DNA from: Mrakia gelida
Lineage: Eukaryota; Basidiomycota; Tremellomycetes; Cystofilobasidiales; Mrakiaceae
Length of the DNA stretch: 64,000 nt
Reading direction: 5' to 3'
NCBI GenBank assembly: GCA_024345305.1
Contig: BRON01000015.1
Span: 186,001 to 250,000 of the forward strand
Part shown: piece after piece, positions 1 to 10,500 of the stretch
How positions within the stretch are numbered: the stretch's first letter is position 1
Layout: each line of letters begins with the position of its first letter
Translations under genes and position numbers: made by a program
Notes under the pieces: model-generated
The model's input: only the letters and a program-made list of their open reading frames with translations
What the model was told of the DNA's origin: nothing
Databases searched by the model: none

Positions 1-1452
1 CCACCAATGACACCACAGCAAGTCAACTCACCAGCCAAGAAGATCTGCGCATCAAAGAGAACGAGGGTCAGCACTGGTCTGGGTTCTTGAGCACGCGTCG
101 AGTTGGGTTCGGATCGACTCACCTTCGTTCCCGTAACAACCAGCTCAGGGTTCCCCTTCGCGGTCGAAACTCCTCCTCCAGCAGCCTGGACCAAAAACGT
201 CGCGATATCCGACCCAACGAAGATGATGGTGGTCTTTCGAGCGTTGCTGTTTGATCAAATCGAAGCGAAACAAAGGGTCAGGACGCGTCGCTCAACTCGT
301 CAGGTCAAAACGACTCACATAAGGAGATGCTTGTCCATTCCCAAATGCCGCACAAGCCGTCCGAGGAGGATGTAGTCCGTGGCGAGCATTCCACAAGGAG
401 ATAGGGTCGTGAACAGGTAGCTTTTTTGACGAGAGAACGAGGGGGGAACGAGGTCAGCACTTCGAGCGCGAGAGCGAGAGCCAGGAAGGAAGAGAGCTGA
501 TGGGTGTACGTACAGGATGATGTACACTCCAGTAGCATGCTGATGAAGAGAGAAGGCAGAACGAGAGATGGTCAGATTTTCTCTCCCTCCCTCTCTCTTC
601 GTTTCCTCGGGCATCGAAGCCAAGGCCGAAGGAAGGACTTGGAAGCTCGCTCGTCTCGCCTCCCTCCGTCCTCCTCTGCTCAACTCACAGTATTCTGCTT
701 GAACAAGATCCTAATCCCCATTCCAAAGGCATAGCACAGACACGAGATGATCAACTGAAAGCAGGACACCAAGACGTCGGTCAGCGAAGGTTCGAGCTCG
801 TCTCTGAAACTCGAAAGCCAACTCACCGTGAGCATCCATTTCTGTCCATGCCTGTAGAGTCCATAAGAAAGTCCGACGGAGGTGAGAGCGTAGAGGACTG
901 TAGCGACGACCGCTAAGGGCACCGAGGGAGTATATTTGAGGGGGTTGCACTGGTGACGGAAGGAGAAACGTAAGGAAGGGGGGAGGGATCGAGGTGAGCT
1001 TCGAGGTTTCTCGATTCGACTTCAAGGAGGAAGAAGGAGGACTCACGACATCGAGTTCGGGATGGTTCTGCGGGTTGACGGAAGGGTGGCGAGAGACAAG
1101 AAATGGGTCAGAGTGAGTAAAAACGGAACGCAAAAAAGGGTCGCACGCGATGTCGACAGAGAGGTCCGAGGAAAGAGAAGAACGAAGGAGAGGAGGGTTC
1201 GGTTCCCTTCCTTCCCCATCCCATCCCCCATCGTCTCTTGTCTTCCCCTACCACCCCCAACCTCGACTCCAACCTGATCCCCAGTCCCCAACGGGCCACC
1301 TCAAGGACGGATATATACACGACAGGGAGGAGGGGACTGACGAACTGGATGTCCTCTCCTGGACAGGCGATGTCCCTCGCTGATATCGAGCTCGCCGTTG
1401 CGAGGAGAAGGATGGCGGCCGAAGCTAAGCGCTGCTGTAAGGGGGAGACCAT
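1..1452 (-). CDS. RTA1-like multispanning membrane protein (3' end cut by window edge)
   Basis: Read on the minus strand from ATG at 1452. The first exon encodes a hydrophobic leader (MVSPLQQRLASAAILLLATA) followed by a short Cys-containing lumenal segment (ACPGEDIQF). Later exons give YTPSVPLAVVATVLYALTS, YGLYRHGQKW, FQLIISCLCYAFGMGIR, a TDYILLGRLVRHLG segment and finally FVGSDIATFLVQAAGGG. The order Y-x-PS start, Y-x-x-x-GR, then D-x-x-x-x-x-x-QxxGGG is the signature of the fungal RTA1 family (lipid-translocating exporter-like, 7 membrane helices; yeast Rsb1, Rta1, Rtm1, Pug1). Introns have GTGAGT donors and CTGAC branch sites; several contain ACGCGT. The C-terminal helix and stop lie beyond position 1. 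Known family members are linked to sphingoid-base or drug tolerance; the substrate here cannot be told from sequence. Confidence 0.85.
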
Positions 1453-2044
1453 GCTTTGGGAGTTGAACGAAAAGAGTGAGAAGAAGGGTGGTCGATGGAG
1501 GAGAGAAGGGAGAAGGGAGGAGGGAGGCAGAGAGAAGGCGAAACGAGCGAGGTCGAGGCCGTCGAGGGCCGTCGGTACGCCGCCGGCTTGTTTGGTTCGT
1601 GTCAGTAACGCAGGGGGCAGAAAATCTATGAGGAGAGGTTGAACGTGAGAAGGAGGAGAATTTTCCCTTCAGAGAGGTTATGAGAAGACCTGCGAAGGAA
1701 GGAGGGAGGAGGAGAGAGAAAGGGAGGAAGAAATGCGAGGTGATCGCGTTCTCGTCCGCTCGAAATGGACCCCTCTCTCCCTGACGCGTTTCGAATCGAA
1801 CGCGTCTGGGGAAATGAAGTGAAAACTTGCCTCGAACTGGGTACCCTCTCTCAGCTTCAATCTGTCCTGCTGTCCGTCTCGCCTGGTCACTCTGCTCCAG
1901 GACTTGCTCGAAAAAGACGAGCCCCTTCTGTTCGCGACGCGTCGACCCTTCCGCAAATCTCCCCTCATCCTCTCAACTCAAAGAGCAACCAGGAGCGCCT
2001 GAGAGAGCTACTGCAAGGACTATAGAGATGGCAAAAGAGGAATC
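1453..2044. other. intergenic: RTA1 promoter side and 3' flank of RNA-gene copy 1
   Basis: No supported coding region. It lies upstream of the RTA1-like gene and, on the minus strand, downstream of the structured-RNA candidate. Two ACGCGT palindromes sit at 1784 and 1800. Sequence similarity to the second RNA-gene copy continues through roughly 1935-2040 (a CTCCTGGTTGCTC block and a GGGTCGACGCGTCGC block are shared). Confidence 0.6.
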
Positions 2045-2295
2045 AAAAACCATGAGCCAGCCCGTCGACTGGCTTTCAATGGAAAGAATGAGCTGAAGCG
2101 TCCTTCGCGTCGATCCTTTTTTGTTATAGTCCTTGCTTTGCACGACTTCGAACCGGCGACCGACGCAACTCGACTGAACGAGGCTGTCATCAAGCTGTAC
2201 ATGTTCGAGGGTGGTTCTACCACAGGTGGCCGCTGAGTTAACAAACGGCCAGATGAAAGTACTGTTTTGAAGTGCCTTTTGACCTCTCTCGTAAA
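2045..2295 (-). ncRNA. structured ncRNA candidate, copy 1
   Basis: On the minus strand this stretch aligns with 48140-48430 (+) over about 250 nt, in conserved islands (GAGAGGTCAAAAG, CTGTGGTAGAACCACCCTCG, GTCGAGTTGCGTCGGTC, GGTTCGAAGTC, GACTATAACAAAAAAGG) separated by divergent sequence. The divergent parts still pair with themselves: GGCCG...CGGCC here replaces a 9-bp stem of different sequence in copy 2, and AGCCAG...CTGGCT replaces CCCAGCT...AGCTGGG. GTGGT-AGA-ACCAC and CTCG...CGAG stems are common to both. A T5 run follows the last hairpin. A TATAAG box lies about 40 nt upstream (around 2330). A-box-like TGGTAGAACCA and B-box-like GGTTCGAAGTC suggest RNA polymerase III. It does not match the signature motifs I know for U1-U6, SRP, RNase P/MRP, 5S or U3 RNA, and no clean tRNA cloverleaf forms. 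Confidence 0.6.
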
Positions 2296-2319
2296 CTTTT
2301 CCGAGCTCTCGTTCTGGCG

Positions 2320-2480
2320 CTTTACTTATAGGTCGACGTGTAGAAACGTACACGCGAGTATTAGTAAGGTTTGTGAGGGCTGGGGTGCGATGCGAGTCGA
2401 TCAGCGACGGTTCGCGGATCCGTTCGTGCTTTGACTGGGGCGAGGGATGGCGGGAAAAGAAGAAATGGAGAGCGGAGCCT
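2320..2480 (-). promoter_or_regulatory. conserved upstream element plus TATA-like box of RNA-gene copy 1
   Basis: The minus-strand block around 2480-2396 (containing TTTTCCCGCCATC, then CCAGTCAAAG, ACGAACGGATC and CGTCGCTGATCGA) is clearly related to blocks at 12509-12591 (+) and 47975-48030 (+). In each of the three places a TATA-like string follows about 95-125 nt further on (here TATAAGTAAA near 2330-2321). The layout resembles the upstream element plus TATA arrangement of snRNA-type promoters. Function is inferred only from conservation and spacing. Confidence 0.55.
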
Positions 2481-2526
2481 AGAGTTGCAGACAAGCTCAT
2501 ACGCATACTATCAAGTGTTTGGCTGA

Positions 2527-3751
2527 ATCCAAACCCTCGAGCTCAAGATCCATCCTCAAACCACCGACCTCGAACTTCACCCTCTCAACCTCCTCCTCTC
2601 CACTTCGATCCCCGGTCTCCAGCACCTCGAAATCATCCTACTTCGAAGACACTCCTACCCCGACTTCGTTCAGAACGGTTCTTGGATCTCGCTCTACCTC
2701 CAAGCGAACCCGGACATCGCGTCCATCGAGTTCGACGCCGCCTACACCGACGCCGCGACGTCGGCGCAGATCCTCTTCCCCTCAACGGCTCTCTCCAAAG
2801 TCAAGGGCCTGGAGACTTCGTTGTCGCTGGAGCTTGCGCGATGGTGGAACGCTACGCCCCTGGCTCTGCTCAGGCTCGCTCCTCGTCGTTCGCAGAGGTT
2901 CGACGGGTGGGAGTTGATCGGTTTGAAGTTGGAGTTGCACGGAATCGTTGGCTTGGGAGTAGACTTCGAACCCGAGCTCCTCAAGAGTCTCGCCGAGCAG
3001 TTCCCTGCGTTGGAGGAGCTCTCGATTTGCGGGATGTTCAAGCTTCGCGAGGTGAGTGTCTCGACTTCGACGCGACCGAGTTGTCCCCTCTGTTCGACTG
3101 ACTCTCAACCTTCCTTCTTTCTTACTACAGATCTCCGAGTACATCGAACCGCTTCGTCTCCTCCCCCACCTCAAGGATCTCACCCTTTCGGACGTCTACA
3201 CCGCTCCCGACGTCGCGTTCTGCCATCACATCGCCAAAGCGCTCGCGGACAAGTTGGAACGAGCCTTGGGACTTCTCGCCGACGACGATCCTGACGAGCA
3301 GCCCTGGTCTCCCATCTCGTCCCTCTTTCTCTCCACCTCGAACGACTCGGATCCCTCCAACGTCGAGTCGAAGGACGCTCGCAAGATCAAGCTCGCTCAG
3401 CATCTCCTCGAACTCCTCCTCGAAAGCGGGCTCCTCGAACCGAAGTCACCCATGGACGTCGTCTCCGCTCGCAAACCCAGCTGGATCGCCATCGCCGAGG
3501 CTGTTCCGACGCTCGAGAGGATCCAATACAATCTCGCTAGGGATGAAGTCGATCGCGGACATGGTAGCATCCAATGGCTCGTCGGACGACCAGTTGGGGA
3601 AGGACTCGGGACGCGTCTTCGAATGGATCCCAATGCAGCTCAGGCGAAGGGAGCGCTGAAGAAGAAGTTCTGCTTTTGCAATGTTGAGACGCTAGGAAGT
3701 AAGGAGCAGCAGATGGTGAGGCTAGAGAGGTTCCTGCTCGAGGCGGCTTGA
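2527..3751 (+). pseudogene. 5'-truncated F-box/LRR paralog fragment
   Basis: Similarity to the F-box/LRR gene at 38888-41086 begins abruptly at 2527, one codon after an in-frame TGA (2524-2526), with IQTLELKIHPQTT against VQTFELKIHSQTT. It then runs through an LRR-like region (GWELIGLKLELHG, FPALEELSICGM), an intron with a GTGAGT donor at about 3051 and acceptor at about 3130, and a last exon starting ISEYIEPLRLLPHLK and ending RLERFLLEAA at 3751. The F-box half is absent. Only an internal Met at 2821 is available as a start. A further consensus intron follows the stop codon (about 3766-3838). The break point lies about 45 bp from the upstream element of the neighbouring RNA gene, which may mark the rearrangement. 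It might be transcribed as a short LRR protein, but it is not a complete family member. Confidence 0.7.
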
Positions 3752-4370
3752 GGTCGTCGTCGTCGGTGAGTTCTCGTCTCGTTCTTCGTTTCGTCGTCGC
3801 GTCTCACTGACCCCTCTCTTTCTCCCCTTCTCTTCCAGCTCGTTCATCGGTCGTCGGAGAGAGTCATGCCTAGTCGGATATTGTGAGGGGAGATTAGACG
3901 GGGCGTTCTTTTGCTTGAGGTTTGGTGGAATGGTGCTCGTTGCTCGTCTTTGAATCGATCGTCGAGAAACGCGTTGAGTCCATTCTTTCTCGCAAGCGCG
4001 ACGAGACCCGAACAGCGAATGGAAGAGCGAAAAAAGGAATCATTCCATCAACGACCTGACCTCGAACTCAGGCGAAAAAAAAACGGATACGTCGCGCCGA
4101 AACCGAAGGGACCAGCCCAGCGAAGCAAAAGCAAAAGCAAATTGAAGGGAAATGGAAAGGGAGAGGGTAGGGAAGGAGAGGGTAGGGAAAAAGTAGACTA
4201 CGACGACCAGGAGGGGAGATGGGGATGGTTGAGGGAAGTGGGTTGGTGGGTCGTAAAGATCGTTATAAGAAAGCAGTGAAAGTACGCGAAGGCGTGAAGT
4301 GAGATGGGTTGAAGGGAGGGAGATGAGGTTGGTTCGAACGACTCGAAAAGCGAGACGAGAGGAGGGAGAG
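3752..4370. other. convergent 3' flanks, no gene seen
   Basis: This lies between the stop of the F-box fragment (+) and the stop of the UPF0658 gene (-). It holds the likely 3'-UTR intron of the fragment, then purine-rich, low-complexity sequence (repeated GGGAGAGGGTA-type units around 4155-4190). I see no supported coding region. Confidence 0.5.
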
Positions 4371-6695
4371 CTACTCGATGGACATCCTCTTGGTGTGCGT
4401 TGGTCCGAGGGGGTATCTGCGAGAGAACGAGCGACGAAAGGGAGTGAGTTTGGGACGAAGACGGGAAGAAGGAAGGAGGGGTAGGAAGCGAGGCAGAACG
4501 AACCGTCCATCGGTCCCAGCACCGAGTCCTCCATGCTTCTTCTCGTTGTCGTTTTGGGTTTTGCGATCGACTGGGAAGGTGAATAAGGGATCGAGGAGAT
4601 AGAGGTCAGTTTGAAGGACGACGAGGCGAGACGAGACGAGGAGGGAGGGAGACGCGACTCACGACCTTCCTTCAAACCCAACCCGAATCCCCTCCAGACG
4701 ATGATGGTGTAGGTGAAGGTCAAGACGAGAAGGACCAGGGAGAGTACGGCTGCGAAGCGAGGCAAGCAAACGAAAGACAAGAGCGAGATCAGTTCCACGC
4801 TCGACTCGAAACCCAAACACAACGAACGACGCGTCGAACAGAAACTCACCAAAAACAGTCAAAGACTTCGCAATCGTCAACAGCGTCTCCGTCTCCTCCC
4901 AAATCCTATAGAGCTTGAGACTATAGTACGCTGCCAGGACGACCATCGCTCCTGAAAAGACTCCCATCCCGCTCCTCAGCTCGAACCTCGCGCTCAACCA
5001 TCCGAGGAGGAGAAGGAGGAGCGAGAACGGCAAGGCGACGAGGGTGACGTAGTATTCCCAGTCGCGTTTGAGGACGAGGTAGATGAGCTGTAGGAAACAC
5101 GGGAAGGGGAGGGGGAGGGAGGGTGGAAGGGGAGGAGGGTGAGTGAGAGTGAACGAGAAGCAGGGATGGAAGAGGAAAGAGGAAGAAGGCGCAACGACGA
5201 ACCTGAATCGAAAACCCCAGGAAGAAGAAGAACGAGAACTTGCAGATGCAAAGGAAGATTTGGTAGTGGAAGAAGAGTTTCTTGAGTCTTCGGTCGGCTC
5301 CCATGGACTGTAGCGAAAGAAGAAGCGCGAAGATCAAGCGAAACGTCAGCGAGGGCGAAAACGAACAACATGGAGGGTTTGACGACGACTCACCTTGTAG
5401 ATATCCCACCCCATCTCCCTCCAGCAGAACCACGAAAGAACGAGATACCCAATCTCACACGCTCCGATCATGGAGGGAATGAGGGCAGTGAGGAGGGTGA
5501 CTGGTATCTTAGACGCGGCGGAAGTGGAGAGCTCGTCTGAGTCGGTTCCGTCGAAGACTTGTCGGATTTCGTCGATTTGGATGATGGCGTAGACCTGGAA
5601 GAAGAGGTGAGACGGGGTGGCGAGGTTAGGAGGTGGAGAGGGAGGGGAAGGGAAAGGGAGGAGGAGGACGAGAAAGAAAGGGACGGAACGAGGGAAAGAT
5701 GGAACGAACCAAAAACAACCCGTTGAAAATGCACAACCCGAAGATCTGGATGGTGTTCCGAGCTTTGACGGCGTCGACGGCCATGATGAGCATGAAAAGA
5801 TGGGCAACGGCGAAGATTCCGAGGCTGTAAAACGATCGAGGAAGGAAAGAAAGGTCAGCGAGGGTCGACTCGACGCGTATGTTCGATTGAACTCACTAGA
5901 CGGGTAACCGAAGCGACGAAGCCGACGAGCTAGTAGTCAGAGGACCAGTTGTGTCGAGTGCGAGGAACCGAATGAGGAGGTTGCCCTGATCGCGAAAAAG
6001 AACGAAAACAGACGCGTCGACCGCAAATCAGCCCAGCTTCGTTCGTTCGTCGCGAGCCAACTCACCTCAATAGCCATGTCAACGATCGTCTGCAGCACCA
6101 CCAATCCAACATACAACCTCGTCACCAAACTCCCCGGAACCAATTTCCTCCATCCACTTCCTCTCGAACCCTTCGTGGCTTCACCCACCGCTCGTCGCAT
6201 AGTCATCTTCCTTTTCTTCGCGTCTCCCTCTCCGATCTCCCCAGACCGCAAAGAGGGTTCCCAGTTCTCCCCTCCTTCCCGACCCTCGTTGCTGTAGTCG
6301 AGTTCCCTGCCGTGTAAGTCGAGGTTGACTTCTCGCAGCTCGAGTTCAGAGATGTCCTTCTCCGTCCCTAACGAGCTGACCGTTCGAGTTGCTGGTAACG
6401 GACGAGGGTCGGAGGAGAAGGTTGGGTAGCCTAGGTTGGAGAGGGCTTCTGGGTAAGGGTAGGATGAGGAAGTTGAGGAGGAGGAGTGGTAAGAGGAGAG
6501 TGGTTCGGGAGGAGGAGGTTGTGGTTGGTTCGAAGTTGAGAGGGAGGAGGTGCGAGAGTGAAGTCCAGCGTTCGTGGAGGAAGGGAGAGGGCTCGTTGAG
6601 TTCGGTTTGGACGACTGCTCCCATGGAGGTGGGGATCGAGCTGAGGGTGGGTATTGAGAGTTGGAGTAAGAGGGGTACTGAGGGGAGGAGGCCAT
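4371..6695 (-). CDS. UPF0658 family Golgi-type multispanning membrane protein
   Basis: Minus strand from ATG at 6695 (MASSPQYPSY) to TAG at 4371. The N-terminal ~200 residues are Pro/Ser-rich and cytosolic-looking (runs of Ser, PPPPEPL). Then follow membrane segments over several exons: LYVGLVVLQTIVDMAIEV, IFAVAHLFMLIMAVDAVKA, IPSMIGACEIGYLVLS with WREMGWDIYK, the charged-to-membrane block RRLKKLFFHYQIFLCICKFS followed by FFFFLGFSIQ, then LVALPFSLLLLLLGWLS, MVVLAAYYSLKLYRIW and VLTFTYTIIVWRGFG. The order 'WREWGW.IYK / YQIFLC..KF.FFF..GFSIQ / AYY..K..R' matches the fungal UPF0658 family (S. pombe Golgi proteins of unknown function). The last exon ends YPLGPTHTKRMSIE. At least eight introns with standard signals. 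Biochemical role unknown. Confidence 0.8.
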
Positions 6696-7570
6696 GGTGG
6701 GGGAGGGAGGGCTGAGGGAGGGAAGCATGCGGGAAGAAGGGGAAGGAACGTGTGAGCTCGACCTGGGGTTTCCTTCCTTCCCTTCCTTCTGGAGAGCGAG
6801 AAGTCATGCAGGCGAGTCCAGAGGATACAGAGTTGTCGGTATGTTGAGTACGAGCTGGGGAAAATCTGCTCCTGATTTGCTGGAGAGATGGCAGCCGAGG
6901 CAGCCAAGGGAGGGAGAGAGACAGACAAGGTCTCCTCCCCTCCCGTCTCGAGCTCACACCCTCCTCCCTTCCGCCATCTTCCTTCGCTAAAGTCTCGACG
7001 CAACCATCTCCCAGACCATCTCCAGCGTGTATCCGTCCCTCGAGAGCGACGAAGGAGAGCGAAAGGGCGACTCACAGGGAGACGAGAAGGGTTGACGTTG
7101 ACTTGTTTTCCGGCGAGAGTTCCGAAACAACGACGAGCGAGAGCGAGATTGAAAGGAGTGTGTGAGTGAGAGAGGGGAGGGGGTCCTGCCTTGTCCGTCG
7201 ATATAGAGATGCGTATGTATAGAGAGTCGAGAGAGTTGGGAGGAGGAGGAGGATGGCTGTTGGGAGGCGAAAAGCAGGTCTCGAGGGACTTGAGCTCAGG
7301 GGGAAAGTCAGGAGGGGGAGAGACCGTCGATCATTTGCTGTCTGCGGATCGTGGTTTATAGTAGGAAAATCGAGAAGATCGTGTCTGAGAGGTCTGATAG
7401 GGCTCGAGAAGGCGAGGCTTGAGCTTCTCCAAAAATTCGAGGGGAAAAAGACGGGCTCAAAATGGACGATCGCAGAAGGAGAAATGAGTCGCGTCGTCGA
7501 AGGTGACCTCCAAACCATCAGCTTCTCCTTCTCCATCTTCGTCCCTCTCCCTTCCACTTTTCTCTTCGCC
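6696..7570. other. divergent promoter region between UPF0658 gene and ELG1
   Basis: The two start codons (6695 minus, 7571 plus) face away from each other across 875 bp. The region is rich in GA and CT tracts. A donor-like GTGAGTCGCC on the minus strand near 7070 could mark a 5'-UTR intron of the UPF0658 gene. Open frames here have no recognisable content. Confidence 0.45.
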
Positions 7571-10500
7571 ATGGATCCTCCTTCTCTTCCCACGCATAGC
7601 TTCTTCAAACCCAAGACTCAACCATCTCAGCAGCAACCATCAGCATCAGCATCAGCAGCATCTTCGTCCTCTTCCCTTCCAGCTCCTCCTCCCCTTCCTT
7701 CAACATCCTCAGCTTCATCGTCCGTCCCAGCACCCCCACCTCCTCCAGCAGCAAAGAAGCGTAAACCCAAGGCTCCCGCCGTCGATCCCAAGCAGGGAAA
7801 GCTCTCGTTCGCTTCAGGATCAGGGCTGGGAGTCGTAGCAGCAGCGGCAGCTCCATCGGAGGAGGAGGAGCTCGTCAAGAAATCGAAGGGGAAGGGGAAG
7901 GGGACGGCGAAAGCTACCATCGTAGACGACGAGGAGGAGGAGAGGAAGGGGAAGGAGATGGGAGCGAAGAAGCAGCCTCCTCCTCCTTCCAAGAAGCCCA
8001 AGAAGTCGGCGAAGAAGAAGGACGAAGGAGGAGGGAGCTCGATCCAGAGGGAGGAAGGAGCGAACGAGGTCGACGTGAATGGTGAGCTCAACCTCTTTTC
8101 CCCTCGCGTTTCCCCTGGAAAACTTCTCTCGACTGCAACACGGGGAGCTCTGCCTGACATCTCGCATTCCTGGCTTCTACTAGATCCGGAACCCATCGCG
8201 ATCGTCCCTCCTCCTCCAGCAGCCTCCTCGTCCAAACCAACCTCGACGAGCTCATCTTCCCTTCCCCTCCCTCTTCCTCCCGTCGGCCTCCCCATCGCTT
8301 CAACATCTACTACCACCACGACCACCAAGAAACGAACCGTCAAGCCCAACTTCCTCTCCAAGCCTCAAAAATCCAAACCATCCTCCTCCAAACTCGCAAC
8401 CGAACCCTCCTCAGCTTCTTCCTCCTCCTCACGACCTCCTCCAGCTTCTCCTTCCCATCACCATCTCCAACCTCCCTCCCCGTCCAAATCCCAAACCGAA
8501 TCAGTCGACCTCACCCAAGACGACAGCGACGAAGGTCCCTCTCCATCAAGAAACGCTTCCCCTCTCACCTCCTCCGTCCCAGCTAAACGATCTCGTCTTC
8601 GAACAACCTCCACTCGAACAACTCAAGCTCAACACAAACCCGTCTCCATCATCTCTTCGGACGCCGATGACGACGTCCAAGAGGTTGTTTCAGCACTCAA
8701 ACCTACCACGACGAAAACAAGGAAGAAGAAGGGAAGGATCCAGGAAGTCGAGGAGATCGATGATCCGTCGGAGGGAGGGTCGATGGACTTCGAGGAGGAG
8801 GAGGAGCAGAACGCGTCGCAGAACGCGTCGTCGAAGGGCAAGGGCAAGGAGAAGGAGAAGGATCTCTCTTTCTTCGAACCGAGGAAGACGAGGAAGAAGG
8901 GAGGATCAGCTCAGGTTCCCATCGACCTGGAGGAGGACGTCGTTGTCCAGCAACAGGAACCAGCAGCAGCAGCTCGAGGGAAGAAGTCAGTAGCCGGCGG
9001 TCCATCTCGCTCTCGTCGCTCTCCTTCCATCATCGATCTCGAGTCTCCCGTCAAGCCCAAGAAACCGGTCGTCGTAGGACCACCCAAGGAGGTCCACTCG
9101 TTCTTCGCCAAGAGGAAAGCAGTCGTTCGAGAGGGAGGAGCAGCAGGAGGGTCAGGAGGGGGAGTGGCGATGAAGCAGCAGGAGCCGATGGAGGCAAGGT
9201 GGCCTACGAGGGAGGAGACGCACGTTGGGTACGCGTTTGGAGGAGGGGGAGGAGAAGGGTCTTCCTCGGGAGCGTCGTCGTCGTTGGTCAAGAGGTCGAT
9301 CATCGGGAAGGGGAAAGGTCGAGAGATGGACCTAGACGACGACGCGTCTCCCTCGTTCTTCGCCAACTTCCCTCCTCATCCCAACACCAAACCCTCGACC
9401 TCCCAACGACTGCTCATCCTCCTCGGCTCCAACGCACCCAACCTCTACTCCGCTCTCCCTTCCTCCTCCTCCCAAACCCAACCCTACTTCCCACCTCACC
9501 TCCTCACAAACCCAGCCTTCTCTCGTCTCCTCTCTTCCCAACCCAACTCCAAACCTCGCCCACCCCTCCCACCCTCTAAAAACCACCTCGACGAACTCTG
9601 GTCAGACAAGTACAAACCTCGTCTGGCCTCTGAAGTCCTGCACAACTCCACCGAAGCCGTCTACCTCAAGGAATGGCTCGTCGCTCTCCAGGTCCAAGGG
9701 AAAGCGAAGGGCGAGAAGGACGAGCACGAACACGCTTTGGCGAAGGCCAAGGGGAACGGGAAAGGGAAGGGCAAGGCGGTGGCGGTGCCAGCGAAGAGGA
9801 AGATCGTGAGAGCGGTGGTGAAGGAGGATCCGAAGTTGAAAAAGCACAAGAGGAGGGAAGGGGATAAGAGTGGGTATGGGGAGGAGGATTGGATCGTTAA
9901 CTCGGATGAGGAAGAGGAAGAGGAGGAAGATCCGATCTTCTCGGACTTTGACGAGTTTGAGGATGATGAGCATGAGAAGGAGGAGGAGGAGGAGGAGCGA
10001 GACGAACTCAACACCAACCTCGACCCCTCCACCCCCTCGTCCTCTCACCCACACCCCCATCCTCCTCTCACTCCCAACCGAAGCACCACCTCTCCCGCCT
10101 ACCCATCACTCGCCACTCTCCTCACCAACTCCATCCTCCTCGTCGGTCCTCCAGGCTCAGGGAAAACTTCCTCCGTCTACGCCTGTGCTGCCGAGCTGGG
10201 ATGGGAGGTCTTCGAGGTCTACCCTGGAGTGGGGAGAAGAAGTGGGTTGGCGTTGGCGAGTCTGGTTGGGGATATGTCGAAGAATCACATCGTTGGGAAG
10301 GGAGGGACGGGAGGTGGGAGTAGTGTCGGAGCGAGTCGAAACGGTTCAGGAGGGTTCTTTGGAGGAGGAGGAGGGAATGGAGTCGCGAGCGGGAGTGGAA
10401 GTGGGAGTGGGAAAGCGACGAATGCGTTTGCGTTGATGATGAAGGGGAAGGGAGGAGGGTCGGGTCCGAGTTCGAGTTCGAAGAAGGCAGGAGGAGGGGG

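Noticed and set aside
2101..2260. Possible intron-containing tRNA on the minus strand
   Set aside because: A and B box-like strings exist, but no 7-bp acceptor stem and only about three T-stem pairs form in either copy, so it was treated as a different structured RNA.
1973..2506. 177-residue open frame on the minus strand
   Set aside because: It covers the RNA gene and its promoter; the homologous copy at 48 kb is not open in the matching frame, and conservation follows RNA structure, not codons.
6346..7075. Several 200-residue open frames on the minus strand
   Set aside because: Pro/Ser/Arg/Leu-rich shadows of the UPF0658 N-terminal exon and its leader in other frames.
7627..8361. 244-residue antisense frame within ELG1
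   Set aside because: A mirror of low-complexity Ser/Pro/Lys coding sequence; GC-rich composition makes antisense frames open.
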